Positions 53,872 through 61,936 of a stretch of DNA of 64,000 bases are shown piece by piece. Source of the DNA: Mycolicibacterium poriferae (GTDB lineage Bacteria > Actinomycetota > Actinomycetes > Mycobacteriales > Mycobacteriaceae). The notes below the pieces were generated by a model that saw only the letters and a program-made list of their open reading frames with translations, ran no database searches and was not told the origin of the DNA. Made by a program: the position numbers and the translations under genes. How positions within the stretch are numbered: position 1 is the stretch's first letter; every line of letters starts with the position of its first letter. Location of the stretch: the NCBI RefSeq assembly GCF_010728325.1, contig NZ_AP022570.1, positions 4,092,001 through 4,156,000 on the forward strand. The letters run 5' to 3'.

Positions 53872-56721
53872 CTCGGCTGGGCCGGCGATCCCGACGTCGT
53901 CGAACGCCGACCGGATCGCGTCGAGTTGATCCGCGGAGAAGCCCTGCGCCGCCGCGGCGCTGAGCACCGCGGCGCGGCCGTCAGCGAAGACCGCGGACCT
54001 GCCGAGCCGGAACAGCGAGTGGTAGAACACCCGCGCCCATGCCTCGTCGGAGACACTTGCGGTCGCAGCGTCGGTCATCATCAGGTAGGCGGCATGGCCG
54101 AAGATCGTGCTGTTGACATGCTCGCCGCCGTCGTCTCCGGTGCCGGTGTAGCGGGTGTCGTAGTGGTCGCGGTAGGGCCCCAGCCCGGTGCGTACCGACG
54201 TCGGGTCGGCGAGGTTACGGATGATCCCGTAGTCGGAGTCCTCGGCGATCAGCCAGCGTTCGGCACCGCTCTTGCCTTCGACGAGCAGCCCGAGAATGTC
54301 GGCATAGGCCTCGTTGAGCGCACCGGACTCGCCGTAATCCAGGACCGAGCCGCCCGCTCCGACAACGTAACTGACGACCGCATGGGTGAATTCATGGGCG
54401 ACCACGTCCAGAGACGCCTGCAGGTATCCGCCGTCACCGAAAGCGAACTGCTGGCGGGTTGGGTCCCAGAACGCGTTGGCGTAACCGGACGCGCGGTAGA
54501 TGTTGATCGGGTTGTAGCGGATGCTGACCTCGACGAGAGCTCCGTCCCCGTCGAAGGACGTGCGCCCCAACACATCCTCGTAGTAGTCGTAGACCACCGC
54601 GGTGTTCGCATGTGCCGATACCGCACCACGATTCCAGCCGAGCCAACCGCGCTTGACCACCCGCCCGGGCAGCACGGGGCCGCCGACGAAGAACACATAC
54701 GAGGTGGTGTAGGTGGTGATGTTGCGCGTGTCGTCCACCATGGTGTAGCTGGGAAACAGCCAGCCGCCGCGGTCGACGGTGATGTTGCGGGATTCTCCGA
54801 GCCAGTCGGTGGCCACACTGTCGACGCTGGCACCCTGCCCGGACGTGACAGTGACGATGATGCTGCCCGCATCACGTCCGTCGGCGTCGACCACATAGGT
54901 CACGGCCGACGGTGAGAGATCCCCGGTGTCGGGGAACCGCACGACCACCTGCCATGCCAGCTCCGGACCGGCCTGCTGATCGAGTGCGTAGACGACCAGC
55001 GCGGTGGTCACGTCGTTCTGGGTCAGGAATGTCTGCAGGGTGTCGCCGTCGGCGTCGGCGCCGAGGTACGCGGCACCGGCCAGCAGAGACACCTCGTCGT
55101 GTTCGTCGAGGCCTTCGTCCGGGGTGACGTCGAACGCGGTACCGAGACCGACGTAATTGTTGAACAGGCTCGTAGCAAGCCCGTCGGCATCGGTGACGAG
55201 GATGATGTCGCTGCCGAGAACCGTAACGTCGCCGAGGGTTTCGGTGTAGCGGTAGAAATTCTCGACGCCCGGGCCGAAGCCGGCCCGGTCGGTGTCGATG
55301 TCGGCCGCGTCGGCGAATCCGGGGGCTGCCCCCAGCAGCGGGGCCAGCGCGTTGAGCACCGCGGCAGCGTCGGCGGCCCCGGTGACGACCTGATCGGTGA
55401 ACCGGCCCTCGATGACGCGGACCGCGCCGCCTTCGGTGACGTCGACAGAGACACCGTCGCGGGTGCGCAACTCGGCGAGCTGGACGGGGTTCGCAGCTGG
55501 TGCTCCACCGATTCGCACGACGACCTGCGTGGGGCCGGTGATACCGAGCAGGCCGAGCAATCCGTGGATATGCGCGGGATTGCCCACCGTGTCGTCGACG
55601 GTGACGGTGAACTGGTCGGCGCGACCGGGAACCTCTGGTGTGTAGGTGAAGCCGCCGGACGCGTCGAGCACGACGCGCCCGTTCGTCGGGGCGGCGGTGA
55701 CCGTGTAGGTCAAGGAGAGGTCGTCGTAGTCGACGGCGTTGAGGGCTCCGGTGACCACACCGTCGGGTCCGGGCCCGGAGACCGCGACGTCGGCGGTGGG
55801 CCGTTGGTTGTTGAGCACGTACTGCGCCTGGCGGACCGCCAGCCAGAGCGATTCCATCAACGCCGAGACCGGGGTCGCCGGAATCGGCAGCCCGTGAGCC
55901 GCGGGACCGAGCCCAACCCACGTGAGCAGGTCGGTGACGATGCTGTCGACGGTGACAGGTCGGGCGGCCACGATGCTGCGCACGCTGCGGCTGGCCGCCA
56001 GCGTGGTGCTCTCGGGGGCAACCGCGGGCTTGTCGGCCATGACGGCCGGCTGCTCGGTCGCCTCGGGTAGGCCGACGCGCTCGGCGTTCGCCGTCGTCGA
56101 CTCGGCGCTGTGTTCGGGTTCTGCGGGGGCGACGACGGTGCGCGACTCGGACCCGAAGGCACCCTCGGGGCTCTCCGCCGCGAGGTCGTCGGCGAGGGGC
56201 GCGGCGATCGCACGGTCGGGGGCGCGCTCGGTGGTGCCGTCGGGGTGCTGCTCGAGCTGGTCAGGGGTCGCGGCAGCGTCGTCGCCGACGTCGACGGCAT
56301 CCTCGACCTCTTCGGTGTCGCTGATGTCCGGCGCTTCGTCCAGTCGGCCGGATTCCTCACCGGAGCCGTCACCAGGGCCGCCGTCAGCATCGTCGTCCAC
56401 GGCAGCGTCGTCGTCCGCAGCGGCTTCCTCGGCAGCGTCATAGTCCACGTCGTCGTCCGCAGCATCGTCCTCGGGAGCGGCGCCGTCGGCATCGTCGTCG
56501 TCCGCGGCGGCTTCCTCAGCAGCGGCGCCGTCCGGAGCGCTGTTCCCTTCGCTCGATGGCGCTGACGGGGTGTCCCCGGACCGCGCCGCGGTGTCGGCCG
56601 GAGACGCTGCCGCGACCCCCTCGGCGACGACCGGGCCCACCCCCAGAAAGGTCAGCAGAACCGCCGCCGACACCCATCGCGCCGTACCGCCCGATGCTCG
56701 TCGGTGAACGCAGTTGACCAC
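53851..56721 (-). CDS. Very long M4 (thermolysin-family) metallopeptidase with acidic N-terminal region
   Basis: A 956-aa exported protein. A signal peptide (about residues 15-38) is followed by about 110 residues of Asp/Glu/Ala-rich disordered sequence. A VCBS/cadherin-like beta domain (about residues 290-400; RPTADVAVSGPGPDGVVTG, LTYTVTAAPTNGRVVL) comes next. A propeptide-like region then leads to the catalytic domain. The zinc motif HEFTH is at residues 776-780 and the third ligand is Glu804 in GALNEAYADILG. A C-terminal M4 helical domain follows with HVNSTIFGHAAYLM. GTG 56721 has a GGGGGG run six bases upstream. Confidence 0.88.
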   Translation of the reverse strand: MVNCVHRRASGGTARWVSAAVLLTFLGVGPVVAEGVAAASPADTAARSGDTPSAPSSEGNSAPDGAAAEEAAADDDDADGAAPEDDAADDDVDYDAAEEAAADDDAAVDDDADGGPGDGSGEESGRLDEAPDISDTEEVEDAVDVGDDAAATPDQLEQHPDGTTERAPDRAIAAPLADDLAAESPEGAFGSESRTVVAPAEPEHSAESTTANAERVGLPEATEQPAVMADKPAVAPESTTLAASRSVRSIVAARPVTVDSIVTDLLTWVGLGPAAHGLPIPATPVSALMESLWLAVRQAQYVLNNQRPTADVAVSGPGPDGVVTGALNAVDYDDLSLTYTVTAAPTNGRVVLDASGGFTYTPEVPGRADQFTVTVDDTVGNPAHIHGLLGLLGITGPTQVVVRIGGAPAANPVQLAELRTRDGVSVDVTEGGAVRVIEGRFTDQVVTGAADAAAVLNALAPLLGAAPGFADAADIDTDRAGFGPGVENFYRYTETLGDVTVLGSDIILVTDADGLATSLFNNYVGLGTAFDVTPDEGLDEHDEVSLLAGAAYLGADADGDTLQTFLTQNDVTTALVVYALDQQAGPELAWQVVVRFPDTGDLSPSAVTYVVDADGRDAGSIIVTVTSGQGASVDSVATDWLGESRNITVDRGGWLFPSYTMVDDTRNITTYTTSYVFFVGGPVLPGRVVKRGWLGWNRGAVSAHANTAVVYDYYEDVLGRTSFDGDGALVEVSIRYNPINIYRASGYANAFWDPTRQQFAFGDGGYLQASLDVVAHEFTHAVVSYVVGAGGSVLDYGESGALNEAYADILGLLVEGKSGAERWLIAEDSDYGIIRNLADPTSVRTGLGPYRDHYDTRYTGTGDDGGEHVNSTIFGHAAYLMMTDAATASVSDEAWARVFYHSLFRLGRSAVFADGRAAVLSAAAAQGFSADQLDAIRSAFDDVGIAGPAESALLVA

Positions 56722-56838
56722 GTCGAACCCCCCGTGTCATGCAATCCGAGCCGCTGCGCGGCCGAAATGCCTGGTAGGGAAATTACCACCGCGAAACTGG
56801 CCCGCGAAGTCTCTCGGACCGATTCCTCGGCCCCGCCC

Positions 56839-56944
56839 CCCGTGGCTGCTGTTGCGACTCCTCGGCGCGGCGCCGCCGCCCGCGGCTGCCATGCGATTAC
56901 TCGCGTCGCCGCCCGAGGTTGCTCTGCGATTACTCGACGTCGCG
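56839..56944. repeat. Degenerate repeat, three copies (CCCGnGG..TGC..GCGA.TACTCG)
   Basis: Copies begin at about 56839, 56879 and 56912 (spacings 40 and 33). The shared core is CCCG-n-GG-n-TGC followed by TGCGATTACTCG or a variant. The GCTGTTGCGAC piece of copy one is also found in the 44-bp array downstream, so the two arrays may be related. Confidence 0.6.
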
Positions 56945-57137
56945 TCACCAGCCCGTGTCAGCCGCCGTCACACCATGCGCCGGACGCAATGTCAGCCTGA
57001 CAGCTCCGCTAAGAACATATATCTCGGTCACGACGCTCTCAGGCTGACATCGCGTTCGACTCGACTCGGCTCGGCGTGGACGGAGCTGAGAAAGCCGGAC
57101 GGTTTGCACTCAACGGAGGCCATTCGATTGAGGACGC

Positions 57138-57310
57138 GCTGTTGTGACCACCACGAATCGGGGCTGGCCCCGGGCAGACGGGCTGTTGCGACCACCACGA
57201 ATCGCGGCTGACCGCGGGCAGACGGGCTGTTGCGACCACCACGAATCGCGGCTGTCCGCGGGCAGACGGGCTGTTGCGACCACGACGAGCCGGGGCGGGC
57301 CGCGACCGCG
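57138..57310. repeat. 44-bp tandem repeat, about four copies with internal hairpins
   Basis: Units start at 57138, 57182, 57226 and 57270, exactly 44 bases apart, each opening with GCTGTTG and carrying GACCACCACGAATC. Each unit holds a small hairpin: CGGGG-CTGG-CCCCG in copy 1, CGCGG-CTGA-CCGCG in copy 2 and CGCGG-CTGT-CCGCG in copy 3. Copy 4 has CGGGG with CCGCG, which leaves one mispair. Confidence 0.93.
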
Positions 57311-57359
57311 GGGCGCAGGCCGGCGGTGAGCCTGCCGCACACGCGTTAAGGTGGGCCGG

Positions 57360-59012
57360 GTGCCACTGATTCTGGGCCCCGTCCTGCGCCACGTCTCCGA
57401 GACGACGGCTGTCGTCTGGGTGCAGACCGAAGAAGCCGCCGACGTCGAGGTGCTCGGATGTTCGGCCCGCACCTTCGAGGTCTCGGGTTTCCACTACGCC
57501 CTGGTCGTGGTGCGCGGCCTGACCCCGGATACGGTCACCGAGTACCAGGTGCTGGTCGACGGCGAACAAGTCTGGCCCGAAGCGGACTCGAAGTTCCCGC
57601 CCAGCGTGATCCGCACCCGCGGCCCGGAGACCACCGACCGACTGCGGGTGGTGTTCGGGTCCTGCCGCTACCCCAAGACCGGTGACGACAAGCTCGACGC
57701 CAAGCTGGGAGCCGACGCCCTGGACTGCTACGCCACCCGCCTGACCGGGCTGCCGGTCGACGAGTGGCCGGATGCGTTGCTGCTACTCGGCGATCAGGTC
57801 TACGCCGACGAACTGACCCCCGACGCCCGCCGCAACCTGGCCGGGCACCGTCGGCGGCTGCACGGGCGACCGGCCGACGAGGTAGTCACCTTCACTGAGT
57901 ACGAGCGTCTTTATCAGCACACCTGGGGCGATCCGGAAATCCGGTGGGTGTTGTCCACGGTGCCGACTGCGATGATCTTCGACGATCACGACATCCGTGA
58001 CGACTGGAACACCTCGGCCACGTGGCGTGCCGAGGTGAACGCCAAACCCTGGTGGCGTGACCGCATCCGGGCCGGGCTCGCGACGTACTGGGTGTATCAG
58101 CACCTCGGGAATCTGAGCCCCGAGGAGCTGGCCGTCGACGAGGACTTCCGCAAGGTCCTCGCCATCGACGGGGACTGCTGGGGATATCTCGAGCAGCTCG
58201 CCGACCGCGCAGACACCGAGGTCGAGGGCGAGAAGGCCATTCGGTTCAGCTTTCGCTGGGACCTGGGCCGCAATCGCCTGGTCATGGTGGACTCGCGCAA
58301 TTCGCGGGTGCTGGACAGCGGTGACCGAAAGATGCTCGACGACACCGAGTTCGCCTGGGTGCAGGCCCAGATGAACGACGGGCGGGAGTCGCTGGACCAC
58401 CTGCTGATCGGGACGTCGCTGCCGTGGCTGATGCCGCCGGTCATCGCTGACGTGCAGTCGGTCAACGAACGCACCGCCAGCCGCGGCGGCATCCGCGGTC
58501 GGCTCGGTGAAAAGCTGCGCCAGGCCGCCGATTTGGAGCACTGGCCGGCTTTCACCGATTCCTTCCTGCGACTCAGCGCCGCCCTCGCCGAGTCGGCGGG
58601 CGCCGAGCCGGCACCGGCGACCGTGTCGGTGCTCTCCGGCGACGTCCACCACAGCTACGCCGCGCGCGCCGACTTCACCGATACCGCCGGCGCCCCGGTG
58701 CATCAGCTGGTCTGCTCGCCGGTGCACAACTATGTGCCCGGCTTTCTCAAGCCCGTGTTCAAGACCGGCTGGTCGCCGAAAGTGTCGCGGGTGATGCGGC
58801 GCTGGGCCCGTCGGCATGGTGCCCCGGAGCTGCCGATGTCGTGGCAGAACCTCAGCGGGCCGTTGTTCGGCAACACCATCGCCACGCTGCGCGCGGCGGG
58901 TCGACGCGCTGAGGTGATCTTCGAGCAACCCGACAAGGACTGCCAGCTCGACGTCGTCGCCGAGGTCGCCCTCACCGCTGAACGTCCGCCACCGCGGCCG
59001 GTTCGTTCTTGA
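57360..59012 (+). CDS. PhoD-like alkaline phosphatase/phosphodiesterase
   Basis: A 550-aa metallophosphoesterase of the PhoD superfamily. An N-terminal fibronectin-like domain (about residues 1-90) precedes the catalytic domain. Metal-site motifs are VVFGSCRYPK, LLLLGDQVYADE, IFDDHDIRDDWN and LSGDVHHSY. No signal peptide is seen, unlike secreted PhoD, so it may act inside the cell. GTG 57360 is used, with AAGGTGG five bases upstream. The 44-bp repeat array lies just upstream and could affect its expression. Confidence 0.88.
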   Translation: MPLILGPVLRHVSETTAVVWVQTEEAADVEVLGCSARTFEVSGFHYALVVVRGLTPDTVTEYQVLVDGEQVWPEADSKFPPSVIRTRGPETTDRLRVVFGSCRYPKTGDDKLDAKLGADALDCYATRLTGLPVDEWPDALLLLGDQVYADELTPDARRNLAGHRRRLHGRPADEVVTFTEYERLYQHTWGDPEIRWVLSTVPTAMIFDDHDIRDDWNTSATWRAEVNAKPWWRDRIRAGLATYWVYQHLGNLSPEELAVDEDFRKVLAIDGDCWGYLEQLADRADTEVEGEKAIRFSFRWDLGRNRLVMVDSRNSRVLDSGDRKMLDDTEFAWVQAQMNDGRESLDHLLIGTSLPWLMPPVIADVQSVNERTASRGGIRGRLGEKLRQAADLEHWPAFTDSFLRLSAALAESAGAEPAPATVSVLSGDVHHSYAARADFTDTAGAPVHQLVCSPVHNYVPGFLKPVFKTGWSPKVSRVMRRWARRHGAPELPMSWQNLSGPLFGNTIATLRAAGRRAEVIFEQPDKDCQLDVVAEVALTAERPPPRPVRS

Positions 59013-59091
59013 CCGCGATCCCGTTGAGCATCGACATGCCCGCCAGCGGTTCGAGATCGCCGAGGGCCGGCGATGGGCCACACTGGTGGCC

Positions 59092-59976
59092 ATGACCGAA
59101 CCCGGTTCGCCCCGCGTCGCGGTGTATCTCGACTTCGACAACATCGTCATCTCGCGCTACGACCAGGTCAACGGCCGCAACTCGTTCCAGAAGGACAAAG
59201 CCAAAGAGCCCGCCGACCACGCCGAGCGTCTCAAGCGCGCCACCGTGGATGTCGGTGCGGTCATCGACTTCGCCTCGTCCTTCGGCACGCTGGTGCTGAC
59301 CCGCGCCTACGCCGACTGGTCGGCCGACGTCAATGCCGGTTACCGCGACCAACTGGTGGGCCGCGCGGTTGATCTGGTGCAGCTGTTCCCCGCCGCGGCA
59401 TACGGCAAGAACGGGGCCGACATCCGGCTGGCGGTCGACGCGGTCGAGGACATGTTCCGCCTGCCCGACCTCACCCACGTGGTGATCGTGGCCGGTGACT
59501 CCGACTACATCGCTCTGGCCCAACGCTGTAAGCGGCTCGGCCGCTACGTGGTGGGCATCGGGGTGGCCGGGGCGTCCAGCAAGGCGCTGGCCTCGGCGTG
59601 CGACGAGTTCGTCACCTACGACGCGTTGCCTGGCATCCCGGTGTTCGAGCCGGCGCCGTCCGCCGACGGCACGTCGGCACCCAAGAAACGGACGCGCCGG
59701 ACCAAGGCCTCCGCCGGCAGCACCGAGCCGCCGGACCCGCAGGCCGCGGCCACTGGTCTGTTGACCCGCGCGCTGCGCATCGGGATGGAAAAGGACGACG
59801 ACGACTGGCTGCACAATTCGGCGGTCAAGGCGCAGATGAAGCGGATGGATCCGTCGTTCAGCGAGAAGTCGCTGGGCTGCAAGTCGTTCAGCGACTTCCT
59901 GCGGTCTCGGTCCGACGTGGTCGAGCTCGACGAAAGCTCGACGACGCACATGGTGAGGCTGCGGGACGACAGCTGA
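59092..59976 (+). CDS. NYN-domain RNase-like protein with OST-HTH/LOTUS C-terminus
   Basis: A 294-aa protein. Residues about 8-180 are a NYN/PIN-like nuclease domain with the acidic triad in YLDFDN (Asp14, Asp16), NGADIRLAVDAVEDM and IVAGDSDY. A basic linker (PKKRTRRTKAS) follows. The last 90 residues resemble an OST-HTH/LOTUS domain (ALRIGMEKDDDDWLHNSAVKAQMKRMDPSFSEKSLGCKSFSDFLRS). This domain pair suggests an RNA-targeting nuclease, as inference. ATG 59092 is chosen over GTG 59086. It follows the PhoD-like gene by 79 bases on the same strand. Confidence 0.88.
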   Translation: MTEPGSPRVAVYLDFDNIVISRYDQVNGRNSFQKDKAKEPADHAERLKRATVDVGAVIDFASSFGTLVLTRAYADWSADVNAGYRDQLVGRAVDLVQLFPAAAYGKNGADIRLAVDAVEDMFRLPDLTHVVIVAGDSDYIALAQRCKRLGRYVVGIGVAGASSKALASACDEFVTYDALPGIPVFEPAPSADGTSAPKKRTRRTKASAGSTEPPDPQAAATGLLTRALRIGMEKDDDDWLHNSAVKAQMKRMDPSFSEKSLGCKSFSDFLRSRSDVVELDESSTTHMVRLRDDS

Positions 59977-60009
59977 GCGCCGCGCTCATGACACAGCTGA
60001 GTACCGAGC

Positions 60010-61464
60010 TCAGTGCACCCCTTCCATCTGCCTGCTGATCCACGGGGCGATGGCGAACACCACGGCCCCGACCACGACGGCGATCAGGCCCAGGATGCCG
60101 AAGTAGGCGACTTCCCGGTCGGCGTCGTAGTAGCCGGCCAGCAGACCGGACATGGCCGTGCCGAGGCCGACCGAGAAGAAGTAGAGCGCCATCATCTGCG
60201 CACGGAACGCCTCGGGCGCCAGCTTGGTGGTGACCGACAACCCGATCGGCGAGAGCAACAGCTCTGACACCGCGAAGACCGCCATGATCGCCATCACCAG
60301 CAGTGCGGGCACGGTGGCGCCGGACATGCCGGCCAACGGCACGAAGCACAGGAACGCCAGGCCCATGCCGATGACGCCGTAGGCGAACTTGCGCGGCGTG
60401 GTGGGCGCCCGGTTCCCCAGCTTGGTCCACATGATCGCGAACAGCGGGGACAGCGCGATGATCCACACCGGTTCGATGGAGCCGATCCAGCTCGACGGCG
60501 CGGTCCAGCCGAAGATCGACCAGTTCATCCGTTCGTCGGAGTAGACGGCCAGCACGGTGAAGATCTGCTGGAACAGTGACCAGAAAACCGCGTTGGCGAT
60601 GAACAGCGGGATGAACGCGCGCACCCTGATCCGTTCCTCGCCGGTGACCTGATCGCTGGTCAGCATGATCGCGAAGTAGCCGATCGAGGCGACGATGATG
60701 ACGCCCGTGGTGATCTGCGACAGGTTGGCCAGCGTGACGAGACCGAGCGCGATCGCGACGCCGATCACCACCAGCCCGGCCACGACGATCGCGACCGTTC
60801 GGGTGACGGCGCTGCGCGGCAACGGGTTCGGCACGTGCCGGCCGTGTTCGCCGAGGTTGCGCCGGAAGAACACGTACTGGGCCAACCCGAGCGCCATTCC
60901 GACCGCCGCGGCGCCGAAACCCCAGTGGAATCCGATGCGGGTCTGCAGCAGGCCGGTGATCAACGGCCCGATGAAGGCGCCCAAGTTGATGCCGAGGTAG
61001 AACAGCGTGAAGCCGCCGTCGGCGCGCGGATCGCCTTTCTCGTACAGCGTGCCCAGCAACGACGAGGCGTTGGCCTTGAGCGCCCCCGACCCCAGCGCGA
61101 CACACACCAGGCCCACCCCGACGCCGGTCAGCCCGGGCAGAACGGCCAGCGCGATGTGGCCGATCATCACGACCACACCGCCGTAGAAGACGGTGCGTTC
61201 CATGCCCAGCAGCCGGTCGGCGATCCAGCCGCCGAGCACGGTGGACAGATACACCAGTCCGCCGTAGGCCCCGACGATGCCGGTGGCCGTGCTCTGCGGC
61301 AGGCCCAGTCCCCCGTCGGTGACCGAGTAGTACAGGTAGTAGCCGAGGATGGTGAGCATCCCGTAGAACGAGAACCGCTCCCACAGCTCCACGCCGAACA
61401 GATTGGTCAACCCGATCGGGTGACCGAAAACGGTGCGCGTCTCGCCGCGCTCACGGGTCGTCAT
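60010..61464 (-). CDS. POT-family proton-dependent oligopeptide transporter
   Basis: A 484-aa transporter with about 12-14 TM helices. The POT signature near the N-terminus is FGVELWERFSFYGM (ExxERFxYYG-like), and the second motif is GAFIGPLITGLLQTRIGFHWGFG. It imports di- and tripeptides with protons. The gene is next to an XRE regulator on the same strand (start 109 bases beyond the regulator's stop) with a 21-bp repeat array in between. I recall no orthologue in M. tuberculosis. Confidence 0.93.
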   Translation of the reverse strand: MTTRERGETRTVFGHPIGLTNLFGVELWERFSFYGMLTILGYYLYYSVTDGGLGLPQSTATGIVGAYGGLVYLSTVLGGWIADRLLGMERTVFYGGVVVMIGHIALAVLPGLTGVGVGLVCVALGSGALKANASSLLGTLYEKGDPRADGGFTLFYLGINLGAFIGPLITGLLQTRIGFHWGFGAAAVGMALGLAQYVFFRRNLGEHGRHVPNPLPRSAVTRTVAIVVAGLVVIGVAIALGLVTLANLSQITTGVIIVASIGYFAIMLTSDQVTGEERIRVRAFIPLFIANAVFWSLFQQIFTVLAVYSDERMNWSIFGWTAPSSWIGSIEPVWIIALSPLFAIMWTKLGNRAPTTPRKFAYGVIGMGLAFLCFVPLAGMSGATVPALLVMAIMAVFAVSELLLSPIGLSVTTKLAPEAFRAQMMALYFFSVGLGTAMSGLLAGYYDADREVAYFGILGLIAVVVGAVVFAIAPWISRQMEGVH

Positions 61465-61508
61465 CCCCTTACCTTGCCCCGTTTGGACGGCGAATATGCG
61501 GACTCGGC

Positions 61509-61592
61509 GTTCAGCCGGCGCTCTCCAGTGTTCAGCCGGTGCTCGCCAGTGTTCAGCAGTTTCTCTTCGGCGTTCAGCCGGTGTTCTCCAGG
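61509..61592. repeat. 21-bp tandem repeat, four copies, overlapping the XRE gene stop
   Basis: Units start at 61509, 61530, 61551 and 61572, exactly 21 bases apart, each opening GTTCAGC. On the minus strand each unit reads as LENTG-like codons followed by TGA. The copy nearest the gene provides the real C-terminus and TGA of the XRE protein (61574-61576). The other three are downstream copies carrying the same stop. Confidence 0.92.
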
Positions 61593-61840
61593 TCGTCCCG
61601 CGCCAGGCAGGTCTCGGCGAGTTGGTCGAGCGAGAGCGGCAGGACCCGGGCCAGCGCGGCGATGGTGCTGAATGCCGGGGTGGCCAGCCGGCCGGTTTCG
61701 ATCTTGCGCAGGGTTTCCGGCGAGATCCCCGCGGCCTGCGCGACGTCCCCGAGAGTGAGATCTCCTCGGGCCTGCCGGATCTGCGCGCCGAGGCGTTTAC
61801 CGGCGGCGAGTTGCTCTGCGGTCAACGGAAGTCGAACCAT
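61574..61840 (-). CDS. XRE-family HTH regulator (88 aa)
   Basis: A small DNA-binding protein with a Cro/C1-type HTH at about residues 15-68 (GKRLGAQIRQARGDLTLGDVAQAAGISPETLRKIETGRLATP) and a short tail. There is no effector domain. ATG 61840 is used. It is divergent from a methionine aminopeptidase gene across a 96-base gap holding two copies of a palindromic element, so it very likely controls itself and map. It could also act on the POT transporter downstream. Confidence 0.92.
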   Translation of the reverse strand: MVRLPLTAEQLAAGKRLGAQIRQARGDLTLGDVAQAAGISPETLRKIETGRLATPAFSTIAALARVLPLSLDQLAETCLARDDLENTG

Positions 61841-61860
61841 GGCCAGCAGCCTACCTACGT

Positions 61861-61875
61861 CGGTATGAAAATACC
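61861..61875. promoter_or_regulatory. Palindromic operator CGGTATGAAAATACC (copy 1)
   Basis: CGGTAT and ATACCG pair around GAAA (the dyad extends to 61876). It sits 20 bases from the XRE start. An exact reverse-complement copy of the 15 bases occurs at 61894-61908. Confidence 0.8.
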
Positions 61876-61893
61876 GACAAGTCCGGTTAGGGT

Positions 61894-61908
61894 GGTATTT
61901 TCATACCG
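61894..61908. promoter_or_regulatory. Palindromic operator GGTATTTTCATACCG (copy 2, inverted)
   Basis: This is the exact reverse complement of copy 1, 33 bases away (about three helical turns), 28 bases before the map start. The spacing suits cooperative binding of two XRE dimers. Confidence 0.8.
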
Positions 61909-61936
61909 GCTCGCGACGCCAGGAAAGGACCTACCG

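Larger units (their letters stand above)
56722..57359. other. 638-base non-coding gap filled with repeats
   Basis: No frame in this gap looks like a gene. It holds a degenerate array near the peptidase start (56839-56944) and a 44-bp tandem array (57138-57310) before the PhoD-like gene. A short AT-richer stretch at about 57000-57030 (AAGAACATATATC) is the most promoter-like piece. Confidence 0.7.

Noticed and set aside
57138..57310. CRISPR array
   Set aside because: The units are contiguous 44-bp tandem copies without unique spacers, and no cas gene is present.
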